Part shown: piece by piece, positions 8,806 to 17,484 of the stretch
Position numbering within the stretch: the stretch's first letter is position 1
How the letters are laid out: each line of letters begins with the position of its first letter
Source: Candidatus Eremiobacterota bacterium
GTDB lineage: Bacteria > Vulcanimicrobiota > CADAWZ01 > Ess09-12
NCBI GenBank assembly: GCA_031082125.1
Contig: JAVHLM010000009.1
Coordinates: forward strand, 19,011 to 83,010
Direction: 5' to 3'
DNA: 64,000 bases
Translations under genes and position numbers: made by a program
Notes under the pieces: model-generated
Database searches by the model: none
The model's input: the letters and a program-made list of their open reading frames with translations, nothing else
Told to the model about the DNA's origin: nothing

Positions 8806-10722
8806 ATGCAAGGAAGGGTTCCAGGATACCGGGGTTCAGGGAGCGGCCTGTGCCGTATGGCATTGTTTCTTATCCTGGCCCTTTTTCCTGTCTTTTCTTC
8901 CATGGCCGCATGGCCCCAGGCTGACGGAGGTGCCTTGCCTGCCGGCTCATCACCCTCTCCTGGCGGCGCCCTCCAGGAGGAGCTGCTGCCAGGCTCTCTC
9001 GATGATGCCCTCAAGTCGCTGAGCCTGGAAAAAGGGACACTGGAGCTGGTGGTCTGCGGGAAGCCCCTGCACCTGCCCGTGGTGATCCAGAAAAAATATA
9101 ACGATATTTATATGAACCTTGACGACAGGGAGGTGAAGGCCCTCTTTGCCGCACTGGCAGCAGGCCTGGAAACAGAGAGCCAGAACAGGATTATCACCGT
9201 GCAGAGAACTGGTGTGCCCAAGAGCGAAGAGATCGCCACGGTGAAGGAAGCTGAATATACCTCGGGTACCACGACGGTCCGTCTCTCGCCGCCTCCCTTT
9301 GTCGCAAGAGGCTTAACCTTTCTGGCCCTCAAGCATGTGCCGCTCCTCACGGGGGGCCTCCTCTCCCGGGACAAAAAGAAAGGCCTTTACTACCTCGATC
9401 CCACCCTTACTTCAATCACGGTCACCCCCGGGAAAAAACATTATTTCCTGAGGATGGCGGGCACGGCCTCTTTCAGGCAGGCGCCCTTCATCCTGAAAAA
9501 TCCCAGGCGCTATGTCATTGACCTCGTCAATATCCATCTCTCCGAGGGCCTCCTCCAGATGCCCCAGAAAGAGATTTTTCACGAAGCCATCGGCAAGATA
9601 ACTTTCAGCCAGAATGAAGTGAACCCCAACAGGGTCAGGGTCGTCATCCCCCTGGCCGAAGGGATGGAGGTGCGGCTCAATCCCCCGCAGGGAAAGAACA
9701 GTGCCGAGGTGATGCTCACCCCCAGAAGCCCCAGTTCGGTCTGCTCCAGCTTCTCGCTCCAGACCGTCTCGGCCATCAGGATGGAAGTCAAGGGAAAAGA
9801 GTCGAAGGTGCTGGTGAACGTGAGCGGGCCCGTGGAATACGAGTGGCACCGCTTCAAACCTCCGGACAACAGGTTTTTTGTTGACCTCCACAAGGCCCGG
9901 CTCCTGGGGAAAAAGCAGACCCTCAAAACCGACAACCCCCTTATCGAGGAGATCAGGATTGCCCAGTTCCAGGACAAGCCGGAGCCTGTCGTGAGGATCG
10001 CCATCGAGCTCAAGGAGCACTATCTCTGCAAGTTTGCCCCGCCTTCCCCCGGAACGAAACAGGTGGCTCTCGTCATCTCCCATGAGCTCATCAACCTTGA
10101 CGATGCGGTGATGGACGGGAACGGTGTCACGTCCTATCCCAGGCCGGGAAAGAAAATCATCTGCATCGACCCTGGCCACGGAGGCTATGACTCAGGTGCC
10201 GTGAATGCCTCGCTGGGGCTCTGCGAGAAGACCGTGACGCTGGACATCGCGAAAAGGCTCTCGGCCCTCCTTGCGGAGCGCGGATGGAACGTGGTCCTTA
10301 CAAGAAGCACCGACAGGGATGTCAGTTATTACGGCTCCACGGACCTGGAGGAGCTGAGCGCCCGCGTCAAGGTGGCAAAAGAAATGAAGGCCGATATCTT
10401 TATAAGCATTCACTGCGATGCCTCGTCAAATACGGCGGTGCGCGGAATATCGACACACTGGTACAAGGAGCACGACAACCCCCTTGCGGCGGCGCTGCAC
10501 CAGAGGATGCTCGAAGAGCTTCAGAACAGGGACCGGAAGATCCATAAGAACCGCTTCTACGTGCTCTCTCACAGCTCAATGCCCTCAGCTCTCGTGGAGA
10601 CTGCCTTCATAAGCAACGCCGGAGACGCCTCGAAGCTTAACTCGCCCGACTACCGCGGGAGAATCGCAAAAGCCCTCGCCGGGGGCATTGAGCTCTATTT
10701 CAGGCTCCATCCTAAAAAATAA
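8806..10722 (+). CDS. N-acetylmuramoyl-L-alanine amidase with AMIN domains
   Basis: 638 residues. A hydrophobic stretch at about 18-35 (MALFLILALFPVFSS) is a signal peptide. Residues about 70-200 resemble the copper-amine-oxidase N-terminal-like domain common in exported wall proteins. Two AMIN-like beta modules follow (about 205-300 and 315-425), which in AmiC-type enzymes bind peptidoglycan. The C-terminal ~190 residues are Amidase_3: zinc ligands in DPGHGG, the Glu after LGLCEK, SIHCDAS, and the catalytic Glu in ALVETAFISN. It cleaves the bond between muramic acid and L-Ala during cell separation. The start at 8806 has a weak ribosome site; ATG 8857, at the signal peptide itself, is an alternative. 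Confidence 0.93.
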   Translation: MQGRVPGYRGSGSGLCRMALFLILALFPVFSSMAAWPQADGGALPAGSSPSPGGALQEELLPGSLDDALKSLSLEKGTLELVVCGKPLHLPVVIQKKYNDIYMNLDDREVKALFAALAAGLETESQNRIITVQRTGVPKSEEIATVKEAEYTSGTTTVRLSPPPFVARGLTFLALKHVPLLTGGLLSRDKKKGLYYLDPTLTSITVTPGKKHYFLRMAGTASFRQAPFILKNPRRYVIDLVNIHLSEGLLQMPQKEIFHEAIGKITFSQNEVNPNRVRVVIPLAEGMEVRLNPPQGKNSAEVMLTPRSPSSVCSSFSLQTVSAIRMEVKGKESKVLVNVSGPVEYEWHRFKPPDNRFFVDLHKARLLGKKQTLKTDNPLIEEIRIAQFQDKPEPVVRIAIELKEHYLCKFAPPSPGTKQVALVISHELINLDDAVMDGNGVTSYPRPGKKIICIDPGHGGYDSGAVNASLGLCEKTVTLDIAKRLSALLAERGWNVVLTRSTDRDVSYYGSTDLEELSARVKVAKEMKADIFISIHCDASSNTAVRGISTHWYKEHDNPLAAALHQRMLEELQNRDRKIHKNRFYVLSHSSMPSALVETAFISNAGDASKLNSPDYRGRIAKALAGGIELYFRLHPKK

Positions 10723-10798
10723 TTCTTCCCCGGAAGGGAAAGTCATCAGACCATGTAATTATATATAATCTCAGCAACGCAGTAATTGAGGTGGATCA

Positions 10799-11623
10799 AT
10801 GAACTTCATCGAAGCGGTCATCCTGGGAATAGTGCAGGGGCTCACGGAATTTCTCCCCATCAGCTCTTCGGCCCATCTTCTCATTGTCCCCAAGGTGGCA
10901 GGATGGGACTACTTTGGCAAGGATTTTGACATTGCCCTCCACCTTGGCACCTTCATCGGGCTTGTGTATTATTACAGAACACAGGTGATAGACCTTATTG
11001 ATAATTTCGTAAAGAGCCTGAGCTCCCTCAGGGCTATCCCGGGCGACCCCGAGCTGCGCCTTCCCTGGCTCATCCTCATAAGCTCCGTCCCTGCAGGCTT
11101 TGTGGGGTTTCTTTTCGGAGATTATATCGAGGAGAGGTTCAGCGGGATCGTCTCTATCGCCATATTTCTCATCGTATTCGGCATCGTGCTCGGCCTTGCC
11201 GAGGCCCGGGGGCGCCAGGAGAAGGACGTTGAGAATCTCACCATAATGGATGCAGTGATAGTCGGCATATTTCAGGCGGCAGCGCTCTTACCAGGTGTGT
11301 CCCGCTCGGGGATCACCATGACGAGCGGGCTTTTCCTGGGCATGAAAAAGGACAGCGCGGCAAACTACTCTTTTCTCATCTCCCTCCCCGTGATCGGGGG
11401 CGCCGCCTGCTATTCCCTTTTCAAGATAATCTCCCATCCTCAGATGGTCTCCTCATGGCCCCTCTTCATCACGGGAATCGCCGCGGCGGCTCTGAGCGGT
11501 TACGGGGTGATCCGTTTCCTTCTTGAATACCTGAAAACAGGAACCTTCCTGGTTTTCACGTATTACCGGATTGTCCTGGGGATACTGCTTCTCGTGCTCT
11601 CCTTCACCGGTGTCGTCCGCTAA
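10799..11623 (+). CDS. uppP: Undecaprenyl-diphosphatase UppP (BacA family)
   Basis: 274 residues, the usual length, with about eight membrane segments. The two signature motifs are present: GLTEFLPISSSAH near the N terminus and LPGVSRSGITM at about residues 162-172, which form the active site on the outer face of the membrane. It dephosphorylates undecaprenyl diphosphate to recycle the lipid carrier for peptidoglycan, and overproduction gives bacitracin resistance. GAGGTGGA precedes the ATG. A TATAAT at 10764-10769 could be a -10 box, but no good -35 is seen. The gene follows the amidase on the same strand, 76 bases apart, and its 3' end nearly abuts the convergent regulator gene. Confidence 0.97.
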   Translation: MNFIEAVILGIVQGLTEFLPISSSAHLLIVPKVAGWDYFGKDFDIALHLGTFIGLVYYYRTQVIDLIDNFVKSLSSLRAIPGDPELRLPWLILISSVPAGFVGFLFGDYIEERFSGIVSIAIFLIVFGIVLGLAEARGRQEKDVENLTIMDAVIVGIFQAAALLPGVSRSGITMTSGLFLGMKKDSAANYSFLISLPVIGGAACYSLFKIISHPQMVSSWPLFITGIAAAALSGYGVIRFLLEYLKTGTFLVFTYYRIVLGILLLVLSFTGVVR

Positions 11624-11626
11624 AGC

Positions 11627-12973
11627 TCACTGCTCCAGGTTGTGCTCAACGAGCTTCTTTCTGAGCGTCTTGCGGTCCACCCCGAGAATCTCTGCGGCCT
11701 TGGTCTTGTTCCCCTTCACACTCATGAGCACCTTGTGGATATACTGGGCTGTCACCTCATCAAGGCTCATCCTGAGGTTCACTTTTTCCATTGAGAAAGT
11801 GTGCTTGTACGCGACGAGCTCAGGCACATCTATCACTGCCTTGTCGTTCTTGCCCACGATAAACTCCACGAACTGCTCAAGGTCCCTCACGTTGCCGGGC
11901 CAGTCATGGCTCTTGAGAATATCAAGGGCATTCTGGGAGAAGCGGGGTATCTGCCGGTGAATCAGCTTGGAGTAGATGGCGGCGAAATGCTCGGCAAGGA
12001 GCTCCACGTCGCCCTGACGCTCCCTGAGGGGCGGAACATTGATTGTCATGAAGTTCATTCGGAAATAGAGGTCTTCCCTGAAGAGCTTCTTTTTCACCAT
12101 GCCCAGAATATCCCTTGTGCTTGAAGCTATGATGCGGAAAGGAGGCCTCACAATTTTTTCATTGCTCTCGGTAATAATCTTCTTTTCCTTCAGGAGCCTG
12201 ACCAGGATTGCCTGTACAGGTGCAGTGAGGTTTGATATGTTCCTGAAAAAGAGTGTTGAGGGGGGTGTCAATGGCGCAGACGCCTCATCCTTTATCTCGG
12301 CGGCCCTGGCAAGCGCGCAGCTCACATAGGAAGCAAGGGTGCCTTCGGCAAGCTTCTCGACGATGGTGCTGCAGTTCACCGAAATAAAGGGGGCAGGAGC
12401 CTGGGAGCTCGAATAATGGATTACCCTTGCCACGAGCTCCTTCCCTGCGCCATGCTCTCCCATAATGAGCACTGGCTCTATAGCCATGGCGGCTTTGACA
12501 ATATCACCATAGAGAACCCGCATATTCTCAGAGCTTCCGGTCATACCGTAACTCTCGTAGGAGGGAAGCCCCTCCTCTGTCCTGTCACCGCGGCGGGCCC
12601 TCAGGCGCTCCGCAAGGCGGTTTACCGAGGAGATAAGCTCATCGCCGGTAAAGGGCTTGGTAAGATATTCCTCTGCTCCTATCTTCACGGCCTGCACGGC
12701 ACCCTCAATGGAGGGATAGCCTGTAATCACCATCACTTCAATATCACGGTAATTGCTCCGTATGTGCCTCATCAGATCGAAGCCGCTCACCTTCGGCATC
12801 TTGAGATCGGTGATGACAATGTCGAAAGGCTTGGTCTCAAGTATCTTTATCGCATCAACTACGTTGGTGGCCGTATAAACCCTGAATCCTCTCGGCGACA
12901 GTATCTTCTTGATGACATCAAGCACCACGGCTTCGTCATCTACGACAAGGATTTTTTCTTCATTTTCCGTCAC
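11627..12973 (-). CDS. NtrC-like response regulator with degenerate AAA domain (no GAFTGA, no Walker B)
   Basis: 448 residues: receiver (6-120; acidic pocket VDDE, phosphoacceptor Asp56, switch Lys106), AAA region (about 145-370) and a C-terminal Fis-type helix-turn-helix (NKTKAAEILGVDRKTLRKKL). Walker A is intact (GEHGAGKE, Lys178) and FREDLYFRMN keeps the arginine-finger segment. Where family members have ESELFGHEKGAFTGA there is only a Ser/Ala-rich stretch, and the Walker B GTLFLDEI is replaced by STLFFRNI. It should therefore neither contact sigma-54 nor hydrolyse ATP in the normal way. Rhodobacter NtrC and HupR are known to lack GAFTGA and work with the housekeeping polymerase. The GTG start has AAGGAGGTAA. 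No cognate kinase is adjacent. Confidence 0.92.
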   Translation of the reverse strand: MTENEEKILVVDDEAVVLDVIKKILSPRGFRVYTATNVVDAIKILETKPFDIVITDLKMPKVSGFDLMRHIRSNYRDIEVMVITGYPSIEGAVQAVKIGAEEYLTKPFTGDELISSVNRLAERLRARRGDRTEEGLPSYESYGMTGSSENMRVLYGDIVKAAMAIEPVLIMGEHGAGKELVARVIHYSSSQAPAPFISVNCSTIVEKLAEGTLASYVSCALARAAEIKDEASAPLTPPSTLFFRNISNLTAPVQAILVRLLKEKKIITESNEKIVRPPFRIIASSTRDILGMVKKKLFREDLYFRMNFMTINVPPLRERQGDVELLAEHFAAIYSKLIHRQIPRFSQNALDILKSHDWPGNVRDLEQFVEFIVGKNDKAVIDVPELVAYKHTFSMEKVNLRMSLDEVTAQYIHKVLMSVKGNKTKAAEILGVDRKTLRKKLVEHNLEQ

Positions 12974-13042
12974 GCCCTTACCTCCTTGGCTCCATTGTAG
13001 AGAGACATAACTCGGTTCACTTCGCCCGCATCGGGAAAAATA

Positions 13043-14017
13043 TTACTGGCAGCTTCCCCTTATATCTTTCAGGATCCCTTCGTGATAGGCATGAAAGGTG
13101 CAGCCCGGTGCGAGGACAGCTCTGTGGCCCGATGTCTCTCTCTTGAACTCCCCGACTTCCTTTCTTACCATATCCATATTCGCCTCATCGGAAAGCAAAC
13201 CCTGCGTTATGCCTCCCATGATGATTCTCTCCGTGAGCGCTTTTATCTCTCCGGGCGAGGGATTGGAACGATCCTTCCAGTCCCAGCTGAAGGCATCCAC
13301 AGGGTAATCGAGGAGATCCCTCAGCCTGTTGGTGCCTTTGCAGACATGGAGGATCAGGAACAGGCTCTTTTCCCTCAGGCCTTTGAGAAGTTCCACGTCA
13401 AATGTCCGGCTGTACTTCTCATAAGTCTCGCGGTCCATAAGGCTACCGTCACCCCATTCGGTGGTGGCGTAAAAAAAGCCATCGCACCCTTCGCGGAGGC
13501 ACTCGGTGGCATAAGCGGCAACAGACCTGAAGATAAGCTCAAGACCCTTAAATACAGTATCAGGCGAATCACCAAGGTACCGCTTCAGCACCTCGGGCCC
13601 GCCGCAAAGCCTGTGGGCATAGGAGAGAGGGTTAAAGAGCGTCATCACGAGAGGCGTGTCGGGGAGACGGCCCCGAAGTCCCTTTATGAGCCTGAGATGA
13701 TCGCCCCTGACACCCTCACGGGGACCAGGCTCTTCAAGAGAGAGAAAATCCCGGACCTGCTTCACCCTGAAATCAACAAGATCCTGGTGCCTGTCATCAT
13801 ATTTGCGGTAACGGTTTCCCCAGTCCTCAAGAAAAAATATCGAGCTGGGGTTTATTTTTACAAAATCCCAGTGAAAAGTCTCCTGGAACATCACGGTCTT
13901 TTCCAACAGTTTTTCCCAGTGCTGCTCCTCATGGTAAAAATGTCCCCAGAACGACGCAAGGCAGCGCTCTACAGGCTCACCTCTCAGAAAAGCCTTCAGA
14001 GTTTCAAGCTTGTTCAA
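13043..14017 (-). CDS. Uroporphyrinogen decarboxylase (URO-D) superfamily protein
   Basis: 324 residues from a TTG at 14017 with GGAGGAG just upstream. This start gives LNKLETLKAFLRGEPVERC, the usual opening of the family (KxxxLxALxGexxDR). A longer in-frame ATG at 14059 is less likely. The fold is a TIM barrel as in HemE and the corrinoid/coenzyme M methyltransferases. The late HVCKG and APGCTFH segments resemble methyltransferase-type members, where His/Cys bind zinc. HemE's substrate arginines are not evident, so it is unlikely to be the heme enzyme. No corrinoid protein is nearby; the function is not fixed. Confidence 0.82.
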   Translation of the reverse strand: MNKLETLKAFLRGEPVERCLASFWGHFYHEEQHWEKLLEKTVMFQETFHWDFVKINPSSIFFLEDWGNRYRKYDDRHQDLVDFRVKQVRDFLSLEEPGPREGVRGDHLRLIKGLRGRLPDTPLVMTLFNPLSYAHRLCGGPEVLKRYLGDSPDTVFKGLELIFRSVAAYATECLREGCDGFFYATTEWGDGSLMDRETYEKYSRTFDVELLKGLREKSLFLILHVCKGTNRLRDLLDYPVDAFSWDWKDRSNPSPGEIKALTERIIMGGITQGLLSDEANMDMVRKEVGEFKRETSGHRAVLAPGCTFHAYHEGILKDIRGSCQ

Positions 14018-14126
14018 TGCTCCTCCATCTCTTGTCTCTTGCAGTGCGTTTCTCCCCAATCAATTTGTCACGCGGGGAGAATTTCCTTCATGGGGCTCCG
14101 GGAATACTTTTATCCAGAGCCTGCTC

Positions 14127-14654
14127 TCAGCTCCACTTTTCGCAAGCTGTTATCTCTTCAAGCTTCTTTCTCGCCTCTACAGGCTTGAAGGCAGCACTCT
14201 CGAGGGGATAGCCGAGGGGAATGAGGGCGACGACCTTGATCTCTTCAGGGATCCCCAGAATCTCCTTTACTGCTTTATGGTCAAAAGCGCCGATCCAGCA
14301 GGTACCGAGACCCTCATTCCTCGCTGCGAGAGTGAGGTGATCGACAGCGATTGAGACATCGATAAGCACGCTGAACTCTCCCATGAACCCGCCCCTGTTC
14401 GAAGTGAGGGGAAGACCGCAGGCGACAATGAGGAGAGGTGCTTCAGCGATAAAAGCCTGTTTGTTGCATGCCGCCACGAGCTGCTGCCTCACCGCTTTAT
14501 CCCTTGTGATGACAAACTTCCAGGGCTGCCTGTTGCTTCCGCTCGGAGCAATGCGCACCGCCTCGAGGACCCTTGCAAGGATTTCCTCCGGCACTGCGTC
14601 TGGCCTGTATTTTCTTATGCTTCTTCTTGTGCTCATCACTTCATAGAGTTCCAT
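14127..14654 (-). CDS. Nitroreductase-family FMN oxidoreductase
   Basis: 175 residues. Typical short nitroreductase: STRRSIRKY (FMN phosphate-binding arginines) at the N terminus, APSGSNRQPWKFV, and GTCWIGAF near residue 120, which contacts the flavin. It uses NAD(P)H to reduce nitro, quinone or similar compounds; the physiological substrate is unknown. The ATG at 14654 has GGGGAGG upstream and starts at the family-typical MELYEVM; the longer frame to 14723 has no support. A strong terminator for the preceding minus-strand gene lies just upstream, so this gene has its own promoter. Confidence 0.92.
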   Translation of the reverse strand: MELYEVMSTRRSIRKYRPDAVPEEILARVLEAVRIAPSGSNRQPWKFVITRDKAVRQQLVAACNKQAFIAEAPLLIVACGLPLTSNRGGFMGEFSVLIDVSIAVDHLTLAARNEGLGTCWIGAFDHKAVKEILGIPEEIKVVALIPLGYPLESAAFKPVEARKKLEEITACEKWS

Positions 14655-14720
14655 AAAACCTCCCCGATGCTGCTTCTCTCTCCCTCTCTGTTTCTCAGTT
14701 TCCCGCAAAAGTCCTCTCCA

Positions 14721-14752
14721 CAAAAAAAGAGGCCCTCCCGGACCGGGAAGGC
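14721..14752 (-). terminator. Rho-independent terminator
   Basis: Read on the minus strand, a GCCTTCCC/GGGAGGGC stem (14732-14752, loop about 5) is followed by CTCTTTTTTT. It lies 55 bases past the stop of the 99-residue coiled-coil gene and would end that transcript before the nitroreductase gene. Confidence 0.85.
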
Positions 14753-14806
14753 TTGAAACTTAAGCGCTCTGCGCCTACAAGGAGAGGTCATTCAGAGAAA
14801 TAACCT

Positions 14807-15106
14807 TTAAGCCCGTGCATAAGCAGTAGCCATATACCCTGGAGCCTGGTAACCTCCTGATCCCTGCATCGATTGGAGCTGCTCCATCATCTCGTTGAGC
14901 ATCGTCACCTGATCGGTGTTCGACGACGTGTTCTGACCGCCCTGGAGGCCGTTGAGCTGCTGCTGGATCTGCTCCATCATCTGCTTGAGCTCCTCATGCT
15001 CCTCTTTTTCATCCTCACGGTTCTCCTGCATCTGGTTGCTCATATTTCCCATCTGCATGAGCGCTGCTATCCCCAACCCTATTCCAAGTGCCGCTGCTGC
15101 CTTCAT
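14807..15106 (-). CDS. Small coiled-coil, Gln/Met-rich protein with N-terminal hydrophobic helix
   Basis: 99 residues. AAGGAGGTAA sits at the right spacing before the ATG at 15106. An Ala/Gly-rich hydrophobic stretch (AAAALGIGLGIAALMQ) could be a membrane anchor or signal. It is followed by an acidic, heptad-like helix (residues about 30-55) rich in Glu, Met and Gln, a Gly/Asn/Ser linker, a second Met/Gln helix and a Gly/Tyr-rich tail. No family was recognised. It has its own terminator and a very AT-rich upstream region, so it is a single-gene unit. Confidence 0.75.
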   Translation of the reverse strand: MKAAAALGIGLGIAALMQMGNMSNQMQENREDEKEEHEELKQMMEQIQQQLNGLQGGQNTSSNTDQVTMLNEMMEQLQSMQGSGGYQAPGYMATAYARA

Positions 15107-15166
15107 TTTGATTACCTCCTTACATATTCCCCTGTGCTTGCAATCATTTATCCTCTTCTGCTTCAT

Positions 15167-15416
15167 ATATCACCCATTTTAAAGGGATGGTAAAGTTTAA
15201 ATTGTAAAAAATCAGTTAACTCTAAATTGCCAACATGTTAATATAAAGGCGAAAATGGCAATATTTTTTCGAAATAAGCCAATTTTGTTGCATATTTGTT
15301 ACTATTATTGCTAATTTGTTAAATTTCTTACTTTTTCTTGCTATTTGTTAAAATTTCTCATTTACCAGGGGTGGGATGGGGAAGGAAGGGGCGGGGTGAG
15401 ATGATGGGCTTCCGTC
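15167..15416. promoter_or_regulatory. AT-rich upstream region with repeated (T)TTGTTA motifs
   Basis: About 180 bases of unusually AT-rich sequence in a GC-rich genome, directly upstream of the 99-residue gene. From 15285 to 15360 a loose direct repeat recurs three times: GCATATTTGTTAC, GCTAATTTGTTAAATTTCT and GCTATTTGTTAAAATTTCT. TTAAC/GTTAA words also occur at 15210-15245. This looks like a regulatory region, for example sites for a nucleoid-associated or AT-hook-type protein. No gene is seen. Confidence 0.5.
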
Positions 15417-16025
15417 TTATGCTTCAATTGCCTTGTGACTCATCGGCAGTGCCGACAGTACTCCCTCGATCTCCTCAATATTGCTCTCTATCACTTCGCC
15501 TGCGAGGCCGATATAATCATTCCCCTCCTGCATCTTCAGGACTCCGCGCAGAAGCGCTTCCCCCTCCCCGCACCCGAGAAAACCCTCCACATCACAGAGG
15601 CCCTCCTCGAAGAGCATCGCGCCTTTCCCCAGCAGGTAGAGCATCTGGCGACAGCATTCGACGGCCTTGTTTTCCCTGAGGGCTACCTCAAACCTGTCCT
15701 GTATGGCGGGGAGCTCCTTCTCCCTGAAGAGGGAAAACCGGTCTCTTGTGCCCATGAAAGCAGAGACAACAGCATCCTGCGCCGCCTCGCCTTTCGTAAA
15801 CTGCCAGGCTGCCTCAAGCAAGGGCCTTATAAGATCAGTATCATATGCACGGGCGGGGGATGGATAGTGAAGCCTCCGGCCGCCGCCGCCGTCAGTAACG
15901 TCAAAGAGCGATGTGGCAGGCCTGCCGGCGGTATCGGCCGAGAAGCGCGGGAGGGGTATCCTGCAGCGGATGCAGAATTTTATGCATGGATCATCATAGG
16001 TAATGCCGCATTTCACACACATCAT
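15417..16025 (-). CDS. Zinc-ribbon protein of unknown function
   Basis: About 202 residues from the ATG pair at 16025 (AAAAGGTG upstream). The N terminus is a two-knuckle zinc ribbon: CVKCG ... CIRCRIPLP. A Gly/Arg-rich linker and a helical domain of about 150 residues follow, with acidic patches and scattered Cys (ECCRQ, GLCDVEGFLGCG). It resembles the many double-CxxC helical proteins of unknown function in large bacterial genomes. It is a separate unit, with a bidirectional terminator just upstream. No function can be assigned. Confidence 0.7.
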   Translation of the reverse strand: MMCVKCGITYDDPCIKFCIRCRIPLPRFSADTAGRPATSLFDVTDGGGGRRLHYPSPARAYDTDLIRPLLEAAWQFTKGEAAQDAVVSAFMGTRDRFSLFREKELPAIQDRFEVALRENKAVECCRQMLYLLGKGAMLFEEGLCDVEGFLGCGEGEALLRGVLKMQEGNDYIGLAGEVIESNIEEIEGVLSALPMSHKAIEA

Positions 16026-16104
16026 AGTGTTACACCTTTTCCTTTCCCTGCCCTGGCATGCCATCCTATACCGACAAGGGGGCACTTTTTAAAGGAAAAA
16101 ATGT

Positions 16105-16136
16105 AAAAAATCGGTAACATTTCTATTACCGATTTT
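16105..16136. terminator. Bidirectional hairpin terminator
   Basis: A perfect 11-bp stem AAAATCGGTAA/TTACCGATTTT (16107-16117 and 16126-16136) with an 8-base loop, flanked by A runs on one side and T runs on the other. Read on the minus strand it gives a U tract and would end the flavodoxin-like reductase transcript. Confidence 0.85.
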
Positions 16137-16203
16137 ATTTTTATCGTGACGATCCTGTAATAACCGCCACTTCTGTGCCTGGCTCGCCTCTCTGTTCTGA
16201 GAT

Positions 16204-16836
16204 TTACATCACAAGCCATTCGCCAAGGCGCCGGGCCTTTTTCTCATAACAAACCACTCCCCTCTTGTATACATCGCCTGCATAGAGGGTTCCCATCACC
16301 CGGGCGTTGAGGCTTCCTACCAGGATATCCTTGATGAGGGGTGTGGCCTGATCGCACCACATCCTTAAAAGTGGCGGCACAGAGCCTGAGCTGACAATGA
16401 TTATGGCATTCCTCTTTCTTGTGGACCTCGGTGCAGGGCACCCCTTGACGGGCTTCTCACCGGGGTAGGCAAAGATATAGACAATCCTCTCAAGAAAGGT
16501 CTTCATGACTGCCGTTACACTGGCCATATTTACCGGCGTGCCAAATATGAAGGCATCGGCTTTCTCAATAAGAGGGTACAGCTCCTGCATATCATCGTCA
16601 ATGGCGCAGCGGGCCCTGCTCTTGCAGGGATCGTCATTCCTGCATACATTGCAGTTACGGCAATATTCTATCTTTTTTTCAATAAGGAGCACCTTTTCAG
16701 CTTTCACCGAGCCATTGAGAGCCATGGCTCCTTCAACAGCCCTGTCAATAAGTGTGTCAATTGTCTTTCCCTTTCTGTAACTCCCCGATATCGCCAGGAT
16801 GTTGAAATCCTTCCCGCTTTCCCTCACTGCTTCCAT
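16204..16836 (-). CDS. NADPH-dependent FMN reductase / flavodoxin-fold (iron-sulfur flavoprotein-like)
   Basis: 210 residues. The flavodoxin-like fold opens with ILAISGSYRKGKT (FMN phosphate loop); GTPVNMASVTAVMKTFLER is the second FMN-contact region. Between them a compact Cys motif, YCRNCNVCRNDDPC, matches the iron-sulfur flavoprotein (ISF) family, in which such Cys bind a [4Fe-4S] cluster. It probably passes electrons from NAD(P)H or ferredoxin to a quinone or O2/NO-type substrate. The ATG has GAGGGGGTG upstream. It stands alone with a terminator behind it. Confidence 0.88.
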   Translation of the reverse strand: MEAVRESGKDFNILAISGSYRKGKTIDTLIDRAVEGAMALNGSVKAEKVLLIEKKIEYCRNCNVCRNDDPCKSRARCAIDDDMQELYPLIEKADAFIFGTPVNMASVTAVMKTFLERIVYIFAYPGEKPVKGCPAPRSTRKRNAIIIVSSGSVPPLLRMWCDQATPLIKDILVGSLNARVMGTLYAGDVYKRGVVCYEKKARRLGEWLVM

Positions 16837-17484
16837 TACCGCACCCCCTCACATGAATTTTTCAATTCCGTCGCACCCCGTCTCAGGCTTCGGAACAAGG
16901 CATGACAAGTGAGAGTATTCACAGGGGACACAAAGACTTCCTTCTTCTCCACCGGCCGACTTCCTGCACTCCCGCAGCCGTCAGCCGGACAGTAAAAAAC
17001 GCCTTCAGCAGACAATGGAATATGTATGATATCTCACAGCCTGTGCTGCCCTGGAATGATATACTTGAGGAGAAAGGAGGTGTTCTCCCCGTGGAAAGAG
17101 AGCATACCCCGGGAATGGCTGAGCCTGAGGAGCCAGGCATTGATATTCTGCAAGAGAGCGGGCTTATTGTGAGCTTCCTTGGAGTGGTTATGGCGAAGCC
17201 GCCGCTCGCCAGCGTGACAGTGGAACCGGCTGCATATCTCCAAGAGAGCGCCGTAAGGCTGAGAGAAGCTGATGCACTTTCGCTGAATTAATTCCCGCCA
17301 TCATACACGATACCTTATATCATAGCCGGGGAGCCTGTGCATATCGCAGGCTCCCTTCACTCTGCCCTGCCGCCTCTCCGCGCAGAGTTGCCCGCCGGAG
17401 CCCTTTCTGCTACAATATCATCAAGGCCTCGCGGGGACTCCGCCCGGTGGGGATTTCTGACAACAGCGCCAAAGAGGTACATGA
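16837..17484. other. Gene-poor intergenic region with a terminator-like hairpin
   Basis: About 650 bases between divergent genes. A 129-codon frame at 16902-17291 (plus) is open, but it has no proper ribosome site and no recognisable domain, so it is not called. A strong hairpin at 17329-17355 (11-bp GGGAGCCTGTG/CGCAGGCTCCC with one wobble, loop CATAT) lacks a U tract. It could be the remnant of a terminator or an RNA element. Confidence 0.4.

Noticed and set aside
11627..12973. Sigma-54 activator assignment by overall similarity
   Set aside because: GAFTGA and the Walker B acids are missing, so sigma-54 activation is not supported.
13082..14188. A 368-codon plus-strand frame opposite the URO-D-like gene
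   Set aside because: A mirror reading of the minus-strand gene with no ribosome site or family signature.
16902..17291. 129-codon open frame in the 17 kb intergenic gap
   Set aside because: No proper ribosome site, no domain and no compositional sign of coding; kept only as a note in the intergenic entry.
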